Positions 1 through 6,661 of a stretch of 8,135 bases of DNA are shown piece by piece. The DNA lies in assembly GCA_903820955.1 (NCBI GenBank), contig CAIJJH010000202.1, positions 1 to 8,135 on the forward strand, in the 5' to 3' direction. How positions within the stretch are numbered: the stretch's first letter is position 1; the number at the start of each line of letters is the position of its first letter. The position numbers and the translations under genes are program-made. The notes beneath the pieces were generated by a model. That model was not told where the DNA came from, ran no database searches, and saw only the letters and a program-made list of their open reading frames with translations. The DNA comes from an uncultured Micrococcales bacterium (GTDB lineage Bacteria > Actinomycetota > Actinomycetes > Actinomycetales > Microbacteriaceae).

Positions 1-761
1 ACGCGGAATCCCGGTGCCAAAATCTTCGAGAACGAACCCAAATAGACGATTCCCTCTTCATCCATCGAGCGAAGTGCGTCGGGAACCGGCTTGTCGAAGA
101 AAAGCAGGCCATATGGGTTGTCTTCGATCACCAGAATGTGGTTTTTGCGGCAAAGTTCGAGAATCTTGGCTCGGCGGGCCTTCGCCAAGGTCACGCCGGA
201 TGGGTTTGCGAAGTTCGGCACCAGGTAGAGGAACTTGATTTTGCGTGATTGTGCCTTTAACGCCTTGATTGTTGCCTCGAGCGCCGACGGGATCATGCCG
301 TCGTTGTCGGTCAAAACGTGTTCCACGTGCGCCTGGTAGTGCCTAAAGATGCCTAGAGCGCCCACATATGAAGGCCCCTCGGCCAAAACCACGTCGCCCT
401 TGTCTAAGAACAAACCGCTGAGCAGTTCGAGGCCGTGCTGCGAGCCGGTGGTGATCACGATGTCTTCAACCGAGGAGCGAATGCCCTCGAGGGCCATCAG
501 TTCTCGGGTTTGGTCGCGAAGCTTGGCATCGCCCTGGCCGCCGCCGTACTGAATAGCGAGGTCGCCGTTGGACTTCATCATCGCGTCGTAAGCCTCACGC
601 AATAGGTCTTTTGGCAAAGCGGCCACGTAAGGCATTCCGCCGGCGAGTGAAACGACTTCGGGGCGTGAAACAACGGCAAAGAGTGCGCGAACCTCAGAAA
701 CCGAGAGGTTGTGGGCACGGGCAGAGTAGGCGTCTAACCAGTTATCTAGGTTTTGGCGCAT
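1..761 (-). CDS. PLP-dependent class I/II aminotransferase, C-terminus cut by window edge
   Basis: Fold-type I PLP enzyme of the aminotransferase class I/II group (2-aminoadipate/MocR-like aminotransferase clade without a visible N-terminal DNA-binding domain). It would transfer an amino group between an amino acid and a 2-oxo acid in the cytoplasm; the substrate cannot be told. The first 253 residues are visible. Features seen are SLAGGMP (38-44), TTGSQHGL (104-111), NPSG (186-189, Asn186 contacts PLP in this family), EDNPYG (213-218, Asp214 pairs with the PLP ring nitrogen), and GSFSKILAPGFR (242-253) with Lys246 as the predicted Schiff-base lysine. The ATG at 761 is chosen because an in-frame TGA lies 30 nt upstream and no other ATG, GTG or TTG lies between. 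The ribosome binding site is poor (GGGG). It sits 57 nt after trxA with no terminator-like hairpin between, so readthrough from the trx genes is plausible. An aminotransferase between trxA and the parAB genes is a layout I recall from Micrococcales. Family confident, substrate unknown. Confidence 0.93.
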   Translation of the reverse strand, partial: MRQNLDNWLDAYSARAHNLSVSEVRALFAVVSRPEVVSLAGGMPYVAALPKDLLREAYDAMMKSNGDLAIQYGGGQGDAKLRDQTRELMALEGIRSSVEDIVITTGSQHGLELLSGLFLDKGDVVLAEGPSYVGALGIFRHYQAHVEHVLTDNDGMIPSALEATIKALKAQSRKIKFLYLVPNFANPSGVTLAKARRAKILELCRKNHILVIEDNPYGLLFFDKPVPDALRSMDEEGIVYLGSFSKILAPGFR

Positions 762-817
762 GCGAGCCCCGTTCAGGCGTGGGTAAGGTCAACGCGCCAT
801 TGGGTTTGTCTAAAAGA

Positions 818-1138
818 CTAGCCGATGAATTCGGCGAGGTCAGAAAGCAATACTGCCTTCGGACGTGCGCCAACGATCGACTTGGCCGGAACACCGTTCT
901 CGAAAACGATTAGGGCTGGGATGCCGGTGATGCCGTACTGCATTGCAATCTGTGGCTCGTTGTCCACGTTTAGCTTGTAAACCTGAAGCTTTTCGGTGTT
1001 CTCCGCCGCAATCTCGTCGACGATAGGAGAAACCTGGCGGCAAGGGCCACACCACTCGGCCCAGAAGTCAACTAGCACTGGCATGCTCGATGAAAGTACT
1101 TTGCTCTGCCATTCAGCAGTAGTGATGTTTTCGGTCAT
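818..1138 (-). CDS. trxA: Thioredoxin
   Basis: Small cytoplasmic dithiol protein of 106 residues, the normal bacterial thioredoxin length. It reduces disulfides in target proteins and is recycled by thioredoxin reductase. The sequence has the VDFWAEWCGPC active site with redox cysteines Cys30 and Cys33. It also has the buried Asp24 equivalent in VDFW and the cis-proline loop GIPA with Pro74. No signal peptide is seen. The ATG start is supported by AGGA at 1147-1150, 8 nt upstream. The gene follows trxB by 31 nt on the same strand, giving the classic reductase-substrate pair. The 31-nt gap is AT-rich, so an internal promoter cannot be excluded. Identification is very secure. Confidence 0.98.
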   Translation of the reverse strand: MTENITTAEWQSKVLSSSMPVLVDFWAEWCGPCRQVSPIVDEIAAENTEKLQVYKLNVDNEPQIAMQYGITGIPALIVFENGVPAKSIVGARPKAVLLSDLAEFIG

Positions 1139-1169
1139 GATTCGTTTCCTTCTTTATCTAATTAGAAAT

Positions 1170-2090
1170 TTAGTGCGCGGTTAGGTAGTGCTCGGCATCT
1201 AGCGCTGCGACACACCCAGAACCGGCAGCGGTGATCGCCTGTCGGTAGGTCGGGTCGATGACGTCGCCGGCAGCGAAGACTCCCGGCAGGTTGGTCTTCG
1301 ATGAGCGGCCTTCAACATTGATGAACTTTTCTGGCGTGAGGTCAACCTGGCCCTCGACCAACCAGACCCGCGGGTCGTTACCGATTGCGATGAACAGGCC
1401 ATCTAGCGGCAACTCACGCTTTTCGCCGGTGACCGTGTCTTCTAGGGTCACACCCTCGAGTTTTGTCTCACCCTTTAGTTCGGCAATGCCCGTATTCCAG
1501 ATGACTTCGATTTTCGGGTTGTTCAGCGCGCGGTCGGCCATGATCTTCGATGCCTTGAAGCTGTCGCGGCGGTGGATCAGGTAAACCTTGTCGGCAAAGC
1601 GGGTGAGGAAGTTTGCTTCCTCCATGGCCGAGTCGCCGCCTCCGACAACCGCGATGGTCTTCTGTCTGAAGAAGAAGCCGTCGCAGGTTGCGCACCACGA
1701 AACACCGTGGCCCGAAAGTTCTTTTTCGCGAGGCAAACCGAGTTCGCGGTAGGCCGCACCGGTTGCCAAGATCACAGCCTTTGCCTCGAAGGTCTTGCCC
1801 TCGCCGGTCTTGATGATCTTGACGTCGCCGCGAAGGTCGACCTCGATCACGTCGTCTAGCAGAATTTCGGTGCCGAAGCGTTCGGCCTGGGCCTGAAAGT
1901 TTGCCATCAGGTCTGGGCCCATGAGGCCATCTGGGAACCCTGGGTAGTTCTCGACTTCGGTGGTCTTCATCAGCTCGCCGCCGGCCTCAACCGACGAGGC
2001 GATCAGCAGCGGGTTCAAGCCAGCGCGAGCGGCATAGATGGCGGCGGTATAGCCGGCCGGGCCAGAACCAATGATGATTACTTCGCGCAA
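1170..2090 (-). CDS. trxB: Thioredoxin-disulfide reductase, TTG start
   Basis: FAD enzyme that moves electrons from NADPH to thioredoxin; 306 residues, normal for the low-molecular-weight bacterial type. Visible parts in order are the FAD dinucleotide-binding loop GSGPAG (8-13), the redox motif CATC with Cys133 and Cys136, and the NADPH loop VVGGGDSAMEE (148-158). HRR (173-175) marks binding of the NADPH 2'-phosphate, and the second FAD motif FAAGDV (272-277) is followed by RQA (283-285). In the AIG-x-DP segment there is Asn238, where I would often expect His; this is a minor variation. The start is TTG, chosen because AGGAG lies 6 nt upstream and the FAD loop begins at the usual distance from the N-terminus. 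It is 37 nt downstream of murJ and 31 nt before trxA, probably co-transcribed with both. In Mycobacterium tuberculosis sigM lies between mviN and trxB; no such gene is present here. Confidence 0.98.
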   Translation of the reverse strand: MREVIIIGSGPAGYTAAIYAARAGLNPLLIASSVEAGGELMKTTEVENYPGFPDGLMGPDLMANFQAQAERFGTEILLDDVIEVDLRGDVKIIKTGEGKTFEAKAVILATGAAYRELGLPREKELSGHGVSWCATCDGFFFRQKTIAVVGGGDSAMEEANFLTRFADKVYLIHRRDSFKASKIMADRALNNPKIEVIWNTGIAELKGETKLEGVTLEDTVTGEKRELPLDGLFIAIGNDPRVWLVEGQVDLTPEKFINVEGRSSKTNLPGVFAAGDVIDPTYRQAITAAGSGCVAALDAEHYLTAH

Positions 2091-2096
2091 GGGGAT

Positions 2097-2101
2097 CTCC
2101 T
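2097..2101 (-). promoter_or_regulatory. Ribosome binding site fixing the TTG start of trxB
   Basis: AGGAG on the minus strand, 6 nt upstream of the TTG at 2090-2088. It is the only good Shine-Dalgarno sequence near the 5' end of trxB, and it makes TTG rather than a later codon the credible start. Confidence 0.8.
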
Positions 2102-2127
2102 GAAAGTTACATAACTAAGAGTCGATT

Positions 2128-3756
2128 TTATCGCCGGATTATTCCCCTGATCGCCTTCAGCGCAATGTCGGCCTCGGCAACTTTCAGAAACTTCAACACG
2201 GACGCATACGCGGCGAGCATGACGAGCGATACAACGGCCGACGAAACTAAGGCGCCAAAAATACTCTTGAGTGCGAACGATGTTTCGGTAGCGCCACCCA
2301 GCAGACCAAGAGTCAAGAGGCCGACGCCGCCGGCAAGGGCCGCGCCAAGAATCATCGAGACTGCCGCGCTAGTTAGGTTCAGCCCCTCGAACGGCCCGAT
2401 GCGTCGCCGCAGCACGCGATAGGCGATTACCGCTTGAACCGTGATGCTCAGGCTGTTCACCAAAGACATTGCCGCGACGATCCATTCGGGAGCAACGGTT
2501 AGAGCAACCGTGATCGAACCGGTGACGAACAAAATGATTTGCGCGACCGTGAAAAAGAAAGGGCTTCTGGTGTCCTCGAGCGCGTAGAAGGCTCGTTGCA
2601 GCATGAACACGAAGCTGAACGGAATCAAGCCGACCAACATTGCGACCAGGACGTTGCCTAGCGCGACAGTTGCCGGATACTCACCGACGAATACGCGCGA
2701 GATCGGGTAAGAGAGAACCATCAGCGTTGCTGTGGCGAATGCGCTGATCGCGAGAATCGCTCGAAGGCTTGTGCCGAGGTCTGTCTTGAGCAGGTCGAAA
2801 CGTTTGGCCGCCGCGTGAGTCGAGATTTTGGTGAACGATGCGGTCGCAATCGACACCGTGGCAATCGAGTGCGGCAACATGAAAATAAGCCAGGCGATCG
2901 AAGCAGCCGCAACCGAGGCGATCGCAACCGAAGATGTTTCACGTGCACCGGCCGCTCTTGAGGCGATGATGGTTTGAACCAGCCCGCCGATCTGTGTGAT
3001 TAGCACCATGCCGAGCGTCCAAGTCGCGGCCTTCATCGCCGGTCGCAGACCCACGCCGCGCCACTTGAAGTTGAGTTGGAATTTGAGGCCGATTCGCTTC
3101 CAGAAGGCAAACAGAATCAATGCCTGCGCGGCGACTCCGAGGGTTGCTGTGCCGGCTAGCAGCGAGACTTCGCCAGGGCCCCAAGAGCTGACCACTCTGA
3201 AGCCGGTCGGGTCGGCACCGAAGATTGCGATGAACGCACCGAGTCCTGCGATGGCAACCAGGTTGTTCAAAACCGGCGCCCACATGAACGGGCCGAATGC
3301 GCTGCGAGCGTTGAGAACCTCACCGAGCAGCGAGTAGAGCCCGTAGAAGAACAGTTGGGGCAGGCACCAGTAGGCGAAGGCGGTTGCCAGCGCTAGTTGA
3401 TCAGACGACCAACCGGAGGTGTAGAGACTGACCAACAGGGGAGCGCTTGCAGTAGTGATCACAGTGACCGCGAAGAAGACCGTGATGATCAGGGTCAGTA
3501 GGCGATCGATGTAGCCCTTGCCGCCATCCTTGTGCGATCGAGCTCTGACGATTTGCGGCACCAACACCGCGTTCAAAACCCCGCCGACCACAATCGCGTA
3601 GACGTTGTTTGGTAGCTGATTGGCGACACCGAAGGCGTCGGCCGCGTTGGTGGTCACGCCGATGGTTAGTGCGAGCATCACTGCTCGAACGAAACCCAAG
3701 ATTCGCGAGACGATCGTGCCCGAAGCCATGATCATCGAAGACCTTGCCATACTCAA
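2128..3756 (-). CDS. murJ: Lipid II flippase MurJ (MviN family)
   Basis: Multi-pass inner-membrane protein of the MOP exporter superfamily that moves lipid II across the cytoplasmic membrane for peptidoglycan synthesis. It has 542 residues, with long hydrophobic segments along the whole length, compatible with about 14 helices. The N-terminus has the family pattern SGTIVSRILGFVRAV (12-26) with Arg18 and Arg24, then ADAFGVANQLPN (39-50) with Asp40 and GGVLNAVLVPQIVRA (58-72). These match MviN proteins of actinobacteria. It lacks the C-terminal pseudokinase and extracellular part of mycobacterial MviN and ends in a short basic tail (IRGIIRR). The start is TTG: the TTGA at 3756-3753 overlaps the stop codon of the upstream gene, and GAGGG lies 7 nt upstream. 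An ATG two codons later (3750) is the alternative; its spacing to GAGGG would be 13 nt. It is translationally coupled to the short membrane protein gene before it. Confidence 0.95.
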   Translation of the reverse strand: MSMARSSMIMASGTIVSRILGFVRAVMLALTIGVTTNAADAFGVANQLPNNVYAIVVGGVLNAVLVPQIVRARSHKDGGKGYIDRLLTLIITVFFAVTVITTASAPLLVSLYTSGWSSDQLALATAFAYWCLPQLFFYGLYSLLGEVLNARSAFGPFMWAPVLNNLVAIAGLGAFIAIFGADPTGFRVVSSWGPGEVSLLAGTATLGVAAQALILFAFWKRIGLKFQLNFKWRGVGLRPAMKAATWTLGMVLITQIGGLVQTIIASRAAGARETSSVAIASVAAASIAWLIFMLPHSIATVSIATASFTKISTHAAAKRFDLLKTDLGTSLRAILAISAFATATLMVLSYPISRVFVGEYPATVALGNVLVAMLVGLIPFSFVFMLQRAFYALEDTRSPFFFTVAQIILFVTGSITVALTVAPEWIVAAMSLVNSLSITVQAVIAYRVLRRRIGPFEGLNLTSAAVSMILGAALAGGVGLLTLGLLGGATETSFALKSIFGALVSSAVVSLVMLAAYASVLKFLKVAEADIALKAIRGIIRR

Positions 3757-4235
3757 GCGCTAGCCCTCGACTTCTTGCGCAGGGTTCGAACCACACCGAC
3801 TGAGCCGAGCAAGACAACCAAAGCGGCTAAACCGCCGACTAGAAAAACCTCGAGGCTCGAGTTGATGTGCATGTTCAACTTCACGTTTTCGGTTAGACGA
3901 ACCCCGTTCATGCTGGTCAACCACACCTCTAGCTCGACGTCACCACTAGAAATCGCGGTCACCGGAACCTTTGCCGTGTAGGTGCTGAAACCTGGGACGA
4001 CCGCGGCGGTAGCCTCAGGCGCGGTCACCTTGGAATTGTTTGCGATCACGTGCACCAGAACGCGTGCTTCGCTGTCGTAGTCGTTTCGAATAATGATCGG
4101 CAGGCGGGAGTCCTTGGCGACCATGTTGATGTCGCTGGCGTTCACGATCTTGATGTCGTAGCTGTCGGCGGCAAGGGCCGGGGCTGCCGCCGTGAAAGCA
4201 AAAGCAACAATAAGAGCAGCGAACAGTCTCTTCAT
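3753..4235 (-). CDS. Short secreted, membrane-anchored protein resembling the C-terminal part of DUF6049
   Basis: Function unknown; 160 residues. The N-terminus is a typical Sec signal peptide (MKR, hydrophobic 4-18, likely cleavage after ALA at 20-22). Residues about 25-125 look like one beta-sandwich domain outside the membrane, with LPIIIRNDYDSEARVLV (45-61) and PVTAISSGDVELEV (91-104). One transmembrane segment follows (about 129-149) and then a basic tail, RTLRKKSR. In Micrococcales the gene between murJ and the NUDIX gene usually encodes a DUF6049 protein of several hundred residues. Its C-terminal half has this same layout of beta domain, helix and basic tail, so this looks like a reduced form; that match is from memory. 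The start is the ATG at 4235 with GGAG 8 nt upstream, forming ATGA with the NUDIX stop. An ATG six codons earlier lies deeper in the NUDIX gene and would spoil the signal peptide. It overlaps murJ by 4 nt, so a cell-envelope role linked to lipid II export is a reasonable inference. Confidence 0.85.
   Translation of the reverse strand: MKRLFAALIVAFAFTAAAPALAADSYDIKIVNASDINMVAKDSRLPIIIRNDYDSEARVLVHVIANNSKVTAPEATAAVVPGFSTYTAKVPVTAISSGDVELEVWLTSMNGVRLTENVKLNMHINSSLEVFLVGGLAALVVLLGSVGVVRTLRKKSRASA
3764..3768 (-). promoter_or_regulatory. Ribosome binding site supporting the TTG start of murJ
   Basis: GAGGG on the minus strand inside the 3' end of the preceding gene, 7 nt before the TTG at 3756 and 13 nt before the ATG at 3750. 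The spacing favours the TTG, which also gives the common 4-nt stop/start overlap. Confidence 0.6.
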
Positions 4236-4699
4236 CGGTTCCGCTCCACCCATTCGATGACTCCTCGAGCCATCCTGCGCTCGTTTTCGTGGGCGAGAAC
4301 CCCAGCGATGTCATCTAACGAAACCCACATGACGTCTACGGCCTCGTGGTCAGGGTCGTTTTCGATCGTGAGTTCGCCGCCGAGCTGGCGCATCAGAAAG
4401 TGGTGCACGGTCTTGTGAATGAGCTTGCCGCCGGCCTGAAACTTGTAGTCGATTACACCGAGTGGGGCGATAATTTCGCAAATCAAACCGGTCTCTTCGG
4501 CAACCTCGCGAATCGCAGCAGCCTCAACGCTTTCGGCACCCTCAGGGTGCCCCTTTGGCACGCACCACTCGAGTCGATTGGTGCGAGTTTTTCTACCGAT
4601 CAGCGCAACCTTTTCACTACCGTCGGCCGCCAAAACAAATCCGCCAGCAGAGGTCTCCTCGACCTGCCGTGAGCGTGAAAGTTTCGGGCGCAGTTTCAT
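4232..4699 (-). CDS. NUDIX hydrolase
   Basis: Cytoplasmic Mg-dependent hydrolase of nucleoside diphosphates linked to another moiety; 155 residues. The NUDIX box (G x5 E x7 REUxEExGU) is complete at residues 50-72. It starts at Gly50, with Glu56, Arg64-Glu65, Glu68-Glu69 and Gly71-Leu72, so the metal site is intact. The segment before it, RLEWCVPKGH (42-51), is typical of the MutT/ADP-ribose pyrophosphatase-like group, but the substrate cannot be read from the sequence. The family member beside pcnA/cca and murJ is conserved in actinobacteria (Rv3908 in M. tuberculosis). The ATG at 4699 has no Shine-Dalgarno sequence. A -10-like TAGGCT ends 7 nt before it, so the mRNA may be leaderless. It is the first gene of the minus-strand run and overlaps the next gene by 4 nt (ATGA). 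Confidence 0.95.
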   Translation of the reverse strand: MKLRPKLSRSRQVEETSAGGFVLAADGSEKVALIGRKTRTNRLEWCVPKGHPEGAESVEAAAIREVAEETGLICEIIAPLGVIDYKFQAGGKLIHKTVHHFLMRQLGGELTIENDPDHEAVDVMWVSLDDIAGVLAHENERRMARGVIEWVERNR

Positions 4700-4742
4700 T
4701 AGTCAAAGCCTAAACCCGCAACCCTGTGGCACACTAAAAGCC
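4700..4742. promoter_or_regulatory. Divergent promoter region between NUDIX gene and CCA tRNA nucleotidyltransferase gene
   Basis: These 43 bp are all that separates two divergent start codons. On the minus strand TAGGCT (4712-4707) fits the actinobacterial -10 pattern TAnnnT and ends 7 nt before the NUDIX ATG. On the plus strand CACACT (4730-4735) is a weaker -10-like match and also ends 7 nt before its ATG. No Shine-Dalgarno sequence is seen on either side, and no convincing -35 hexamer. That spacing would put both transcription starts at or next to the A of ATG. Leaderless transcription is known to be common in actinobacteria; here it is inferred. Confidence 0.5.
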
Positions 4743-6161
4743 ATGCAAACGGTTGCCTCCGCGCTAGCAAATCTTGAGCGCATTACAAGTGAGCCTTTGT
4801 TTGTCGAACTCGGTAAACGCTTTGGCGACGCAGGCTTCGAGCTTTCGCTCGTCGGCGGGCCGGTTCGCGATGCATTTTTGGGCCGCAAAGCGCCTGACCT
4901 CGACTTCACCACTGATGCCAAGCCAGACGAGATTCTTAAAATCCTGAAGCCTTTCGTCGATTCCCACTGGGACATCGGCCGCGAGTTCGGAACCATCGGT
5001 GCAAAAGTCGGCGAAGATCAGATCGAGATCACCACCTACCGAGCAGATAAATACGAGCCCGAGAGCCGCAAGCCGGAGGTCGCCTTCGGCATCGACCTCA
5101 ACGAGGACCTGTTCAGGCGCGACTTCACGATCAACTCGATGGCCCTTCGCCTGCCATCAAACACCTTCGTCGACCCGTTCAATGGGCTGCAAGACCTATT
5201 GGCCGGTGTGATTCGCACACCTGGCAAACCCGAAGACTCATTTAGCGATGACCCGCTGCGCATGATGCGCGCCGCGCGGTTTGCGTCGCAGTTGGGTTTC
5301 GAAATCGAGCCAGCCACCTTTGATGCCATGGTTTCGATGGCCTCGCGCATCGAAATAATCTCTGCTGAGCGCGTCCGCGAAGAAATCGTCAAGCTAATGC
5401 TCGGCGCCAACCCTCGCAAGGGTCTTACCGCGCTTGTCGATTCTGGTCTTGCCGAGCTGGTGCTGCCCGAACTACCCGCCCTGAAGCTCGAGGTCGACGA
5501 ACACCACCATCACAAGGACGTCTTCGAACACACACTCACGGTGGTTGAACAGGCGATCGGTTACGAGAAGGATTACGGCCTCGAGGGCAACTTCGTGTTG
5601 CGCTTTGCTGCTTTGCTGCACGACTGTGGTAAGCCGAAGACCCGCAAGCTCGAGCCGGGCGGTGGCGTGACTTTTCACCAGCACGACCTGGTTGGCTCGC
5701 GCATCGCCAAGAAGCGAATGCAAGCGCTCAAGTTCGACAACGAAAAGATTCGTGCGGTTGGTCGATTGATTGAACTGCACCTGCGCTTTTTTGGCTACGG
5801 CGATCAAGCCTGGAGCGACTCTGCGGTTCGCCGCTACGTGCGTGACGCCGAAGATCTTCTGCTTCCATTGCACGCGCTGACTCGAGCCGATGTAACCACG
5901 CGCAACCAGCGCAAGGCCGAACGGCTTTCCTTTGCCTACGACGACCTAGAGAACCGAATTGCGGAGCTTCGCGAGCAGGAAGAACTCGACTCGTTGCGCC
6001 CCGACCTCTCGGGCGAGGAAATCATGAAAATTCTGGGCCTCAAGCCAAGCCGCGAGGTTGGCGAGGCTCGCGACTTTTTGATGGAACTGCGTCTCGAGGA
6101 GGGCTCGATCGGCCCGGAGGCGGCAAAGGAGCGCTTGCTCGCATGGTGGTCTAGCAGGTAG
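4743..6161 (+). CDS. pcnA: CCA tRNA nucleotidyltransferase with HD domain
   Basis: Adds or repairs the 3' CCA end of tRNAs; cytoplasmic; 472 residues, near the normal length for the actinobacterial form. The N-terminal class II nucleotidyltransferase head has LVGGPVRDAFLG (36-47) and DLDF with the catalytic acidic pair Asp52/Asp54. RRDFTINSMA (125-134) follows, then DDPLRMMRAARF (169-180) in the place of the EDxxR nucleotide-template motif, and the ERVREEIVKLML segment (209-220). The C-terminal half has an HD phosphohydrolase-type domain with HHHH (254-257), His263 and the HD pair 293-294 in LLHDCGKP, then a helical tail. The start is the ATG at 4743; an upstream in-frame extension would run through the NUDIX gene on the other strand and adds no family sequence. 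No ribosome binding site is visible, consistent with a leaderless mRNA. The gene is called pcnA in mycobacteria and cca elsewhere; the first name is historical and the expected activity is CCA addition, not poly(A) synthesis. Confidence 0.95.
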   Translation: MQTVASALANLERITSEPLFVELGKRFGDAGFELSLVGGPVRDAFLGRKAPDLDFTTDAKPDEILKILKPFVDSHWDIGREFGTIGAKVGEDQIEITTYRADKYEPESRKPEVAFGIDLNEDLFRRDFTINSMALRLPSNTFVDPFNGLQDLLAGVIRTPGKPEDSFSDDPLRMMRAARFASQLGFEIEPATFDAMVSMASRIEIISAERVREEIVKLMLGANPRKGLTALVDSGLAELVLPELPALKLEVDEHHHHKDVFEHTLTVVEQAIGYEKDYGLEGNFVLRFAALLHDCGKPKTRKLEPGGGVTFHQHDLVGSRIAKKRMQALKFDNEKIRAVGRLIELHLRFFGYGDQAWSDSAVRRYVRDAEDLLLPLHALTRADVTTRNQRKAERLSFAYDDLENRIAELREQEELDSLRPDLSGEEIMKILGLKPSREVGEARDFLMELRLEEGSIGPEAAKERLLAWWSSR

Positions 6162-6164
6162 AGT
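6135..6164 (+). promoter_or_regulatory. Candidate promoter of the rpsF operon
   Basis: TTGCTC (6135-6140), an 18-nt spacer and TAGAGT (6159-6164) resemble a housekeeping sigma factor promoter; the -10 fits TAnnnT and overlaps the stop codon of the preceding gene. Transcription would start near 6171, giving a leader of roughly 88 nt that contains the whole folded region before rpsF. The -35 match is only moderate (TTG conserved), so this is a suggestion. Confidence 0.4.
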
Positions 6165-6203
6165 ATTCAGGTTGCCCATTTCTTTGGGTAGCGATGCTTA
6201 TTT

Positions 6204-6258
6204 ACCCTCCTGTTATGGAAATCCCATGACCGTTTAGTCCGAAGGAGGTGGGTTAGTT
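6204..6258 (+). promoter_or_regulatory. Structured rpsF mRNA leader, S6:S18-type autoregulatory element
   Basis: CCTCCT (6206-6211) is perfectly complementary to AGGAGG (6243-6248), the rpsF ribosome binding site, so the site can be hidden in a 6-bp helix. Inside it a second hairpin pairs TTATGG (6213-6218) with CCATGA (6224-6229), five Watson-Crick pairs and one G-U, with loop AAATC. Directly 3' of this inner hairpin is CCG (6230-6232) in a one-sided bulge, and a second CCG lies at 6239-6241. A leader structure with a CCG bulge that binds the S6:S18 complex and represses the operon is known in many bacteria. This leader has those elements in a plausible arrangement, and both S6 and S18 are encoded downstream. 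The fold was derived by hand. Confidence 0.6.
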
Positions 6259-6657
6259 ATGCATCCATACGAGCTCATGGTTATCCTCGACCCATCAGTC
6301 GAAGAACGTACCGTTGCTCCAAGCCTCGACAAATTCCTCAGCGTAGTTAAAAATGGTGGAGGCACCATTGAAAACGTTGAAATCTGGGGAAAACGTCGTC
6401 TGGCCTACGAAATCAACAAGAAGACCGAAGGCATCTACGCCGTCGTGAACCTGAAGGCAACATCTGCCGACATTCTCGAAGTAGACCGCCAGCTGCGACT
6501 TTCAGAAGCCGTCATGCGCACCAAGGTTCTTCGTGCAGACGAGGCTGTCGTCAGCATCAAGCCGATTGATGTTCCAGAGATCACTGCTGCAGAGATCGCT
6601 GACACCAAGCCGGCTCGTGCTCCGCGCAAGCCAGCTGCCAAGAAGGACGCTGAGTAG
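6259..6657 (+). CDS. rpsF: 30S ribosomal protein S6
   Basis: Small-subunit protein that pairs with S18 on the platform of the 30S subunit; 132 residues. [16 protein letters not shown] (1-16), the [10 protein letters not shown] core motif (43-52) and [19 protein letters not shown] (74-92) are diagnostic. The conserved core ends near residue 102. The remaining 30 or so residues are an Ala/Pro/Lys/Arg-rich tail ([14 protein letters not shown]), probably disordered; such tails are common and variable in S6. The start ATG lies 10 nt after AGGAGG, a somewhat long spacing, and the context puts the initiation region next to the leader helix. It is the first gene of the operon, with ssb only 4 nt downstream. 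Confidence 0.98.
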   Translation: MHPYELMVILDPSVEERTVAPSLDKFLSVVKNGGGTIENVEIWGKRRLAYEINKKTEGIYAVVNLKATSADILEVDRQLRLSEAVMRTKVLRADEAVVSIKPIDVPEITAAEIADTKPARAPRKPAAKKDAE

Positions 6658-6661
6658 CACC

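Noticed and set aside
14..913. Several open frames on the plus strand at 14-238, 349-552 and 611-913
   Set aside because: They lie opposite the aminotransferase and thioredoxin genes, have Arg/Pro/Ser-rich compositions typical of shadow frames, and show no family motif.
4578..4742. In-frame N-terminal extension of the CCA tRNA nucleotidyltransferase by 55 codons
   Set aside because: It overlaps the NUDIX gene on the other strand, reads as shadow sequence, and the conserved domain fits the ATG at 4743.
5502..5513. Four consecutive histidines in the CCA tRNA nucleotidyltransferase, looking like a tag or special metal site
   Set aside because: A His-rich stretch before the KDVFEHTL segment belongs to the HD domain of this family, so it is not an insertion or unusual feature.
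6173..6188. Hairpin GCCCA/TGGGT after the CCA tRNA nucleotidyltransferase gene as a terminator
   Set aside because: The stem is only five pairs with one G-U and has no run of T directly after it; it is more likely part of the rpsF leader or chance.
6533..6661. In-frame upstream extension of ssb by 43 codons
   Set aside because: It runs through the end of rpsF in another frame; the SSB family starts at the ATG at 6662.
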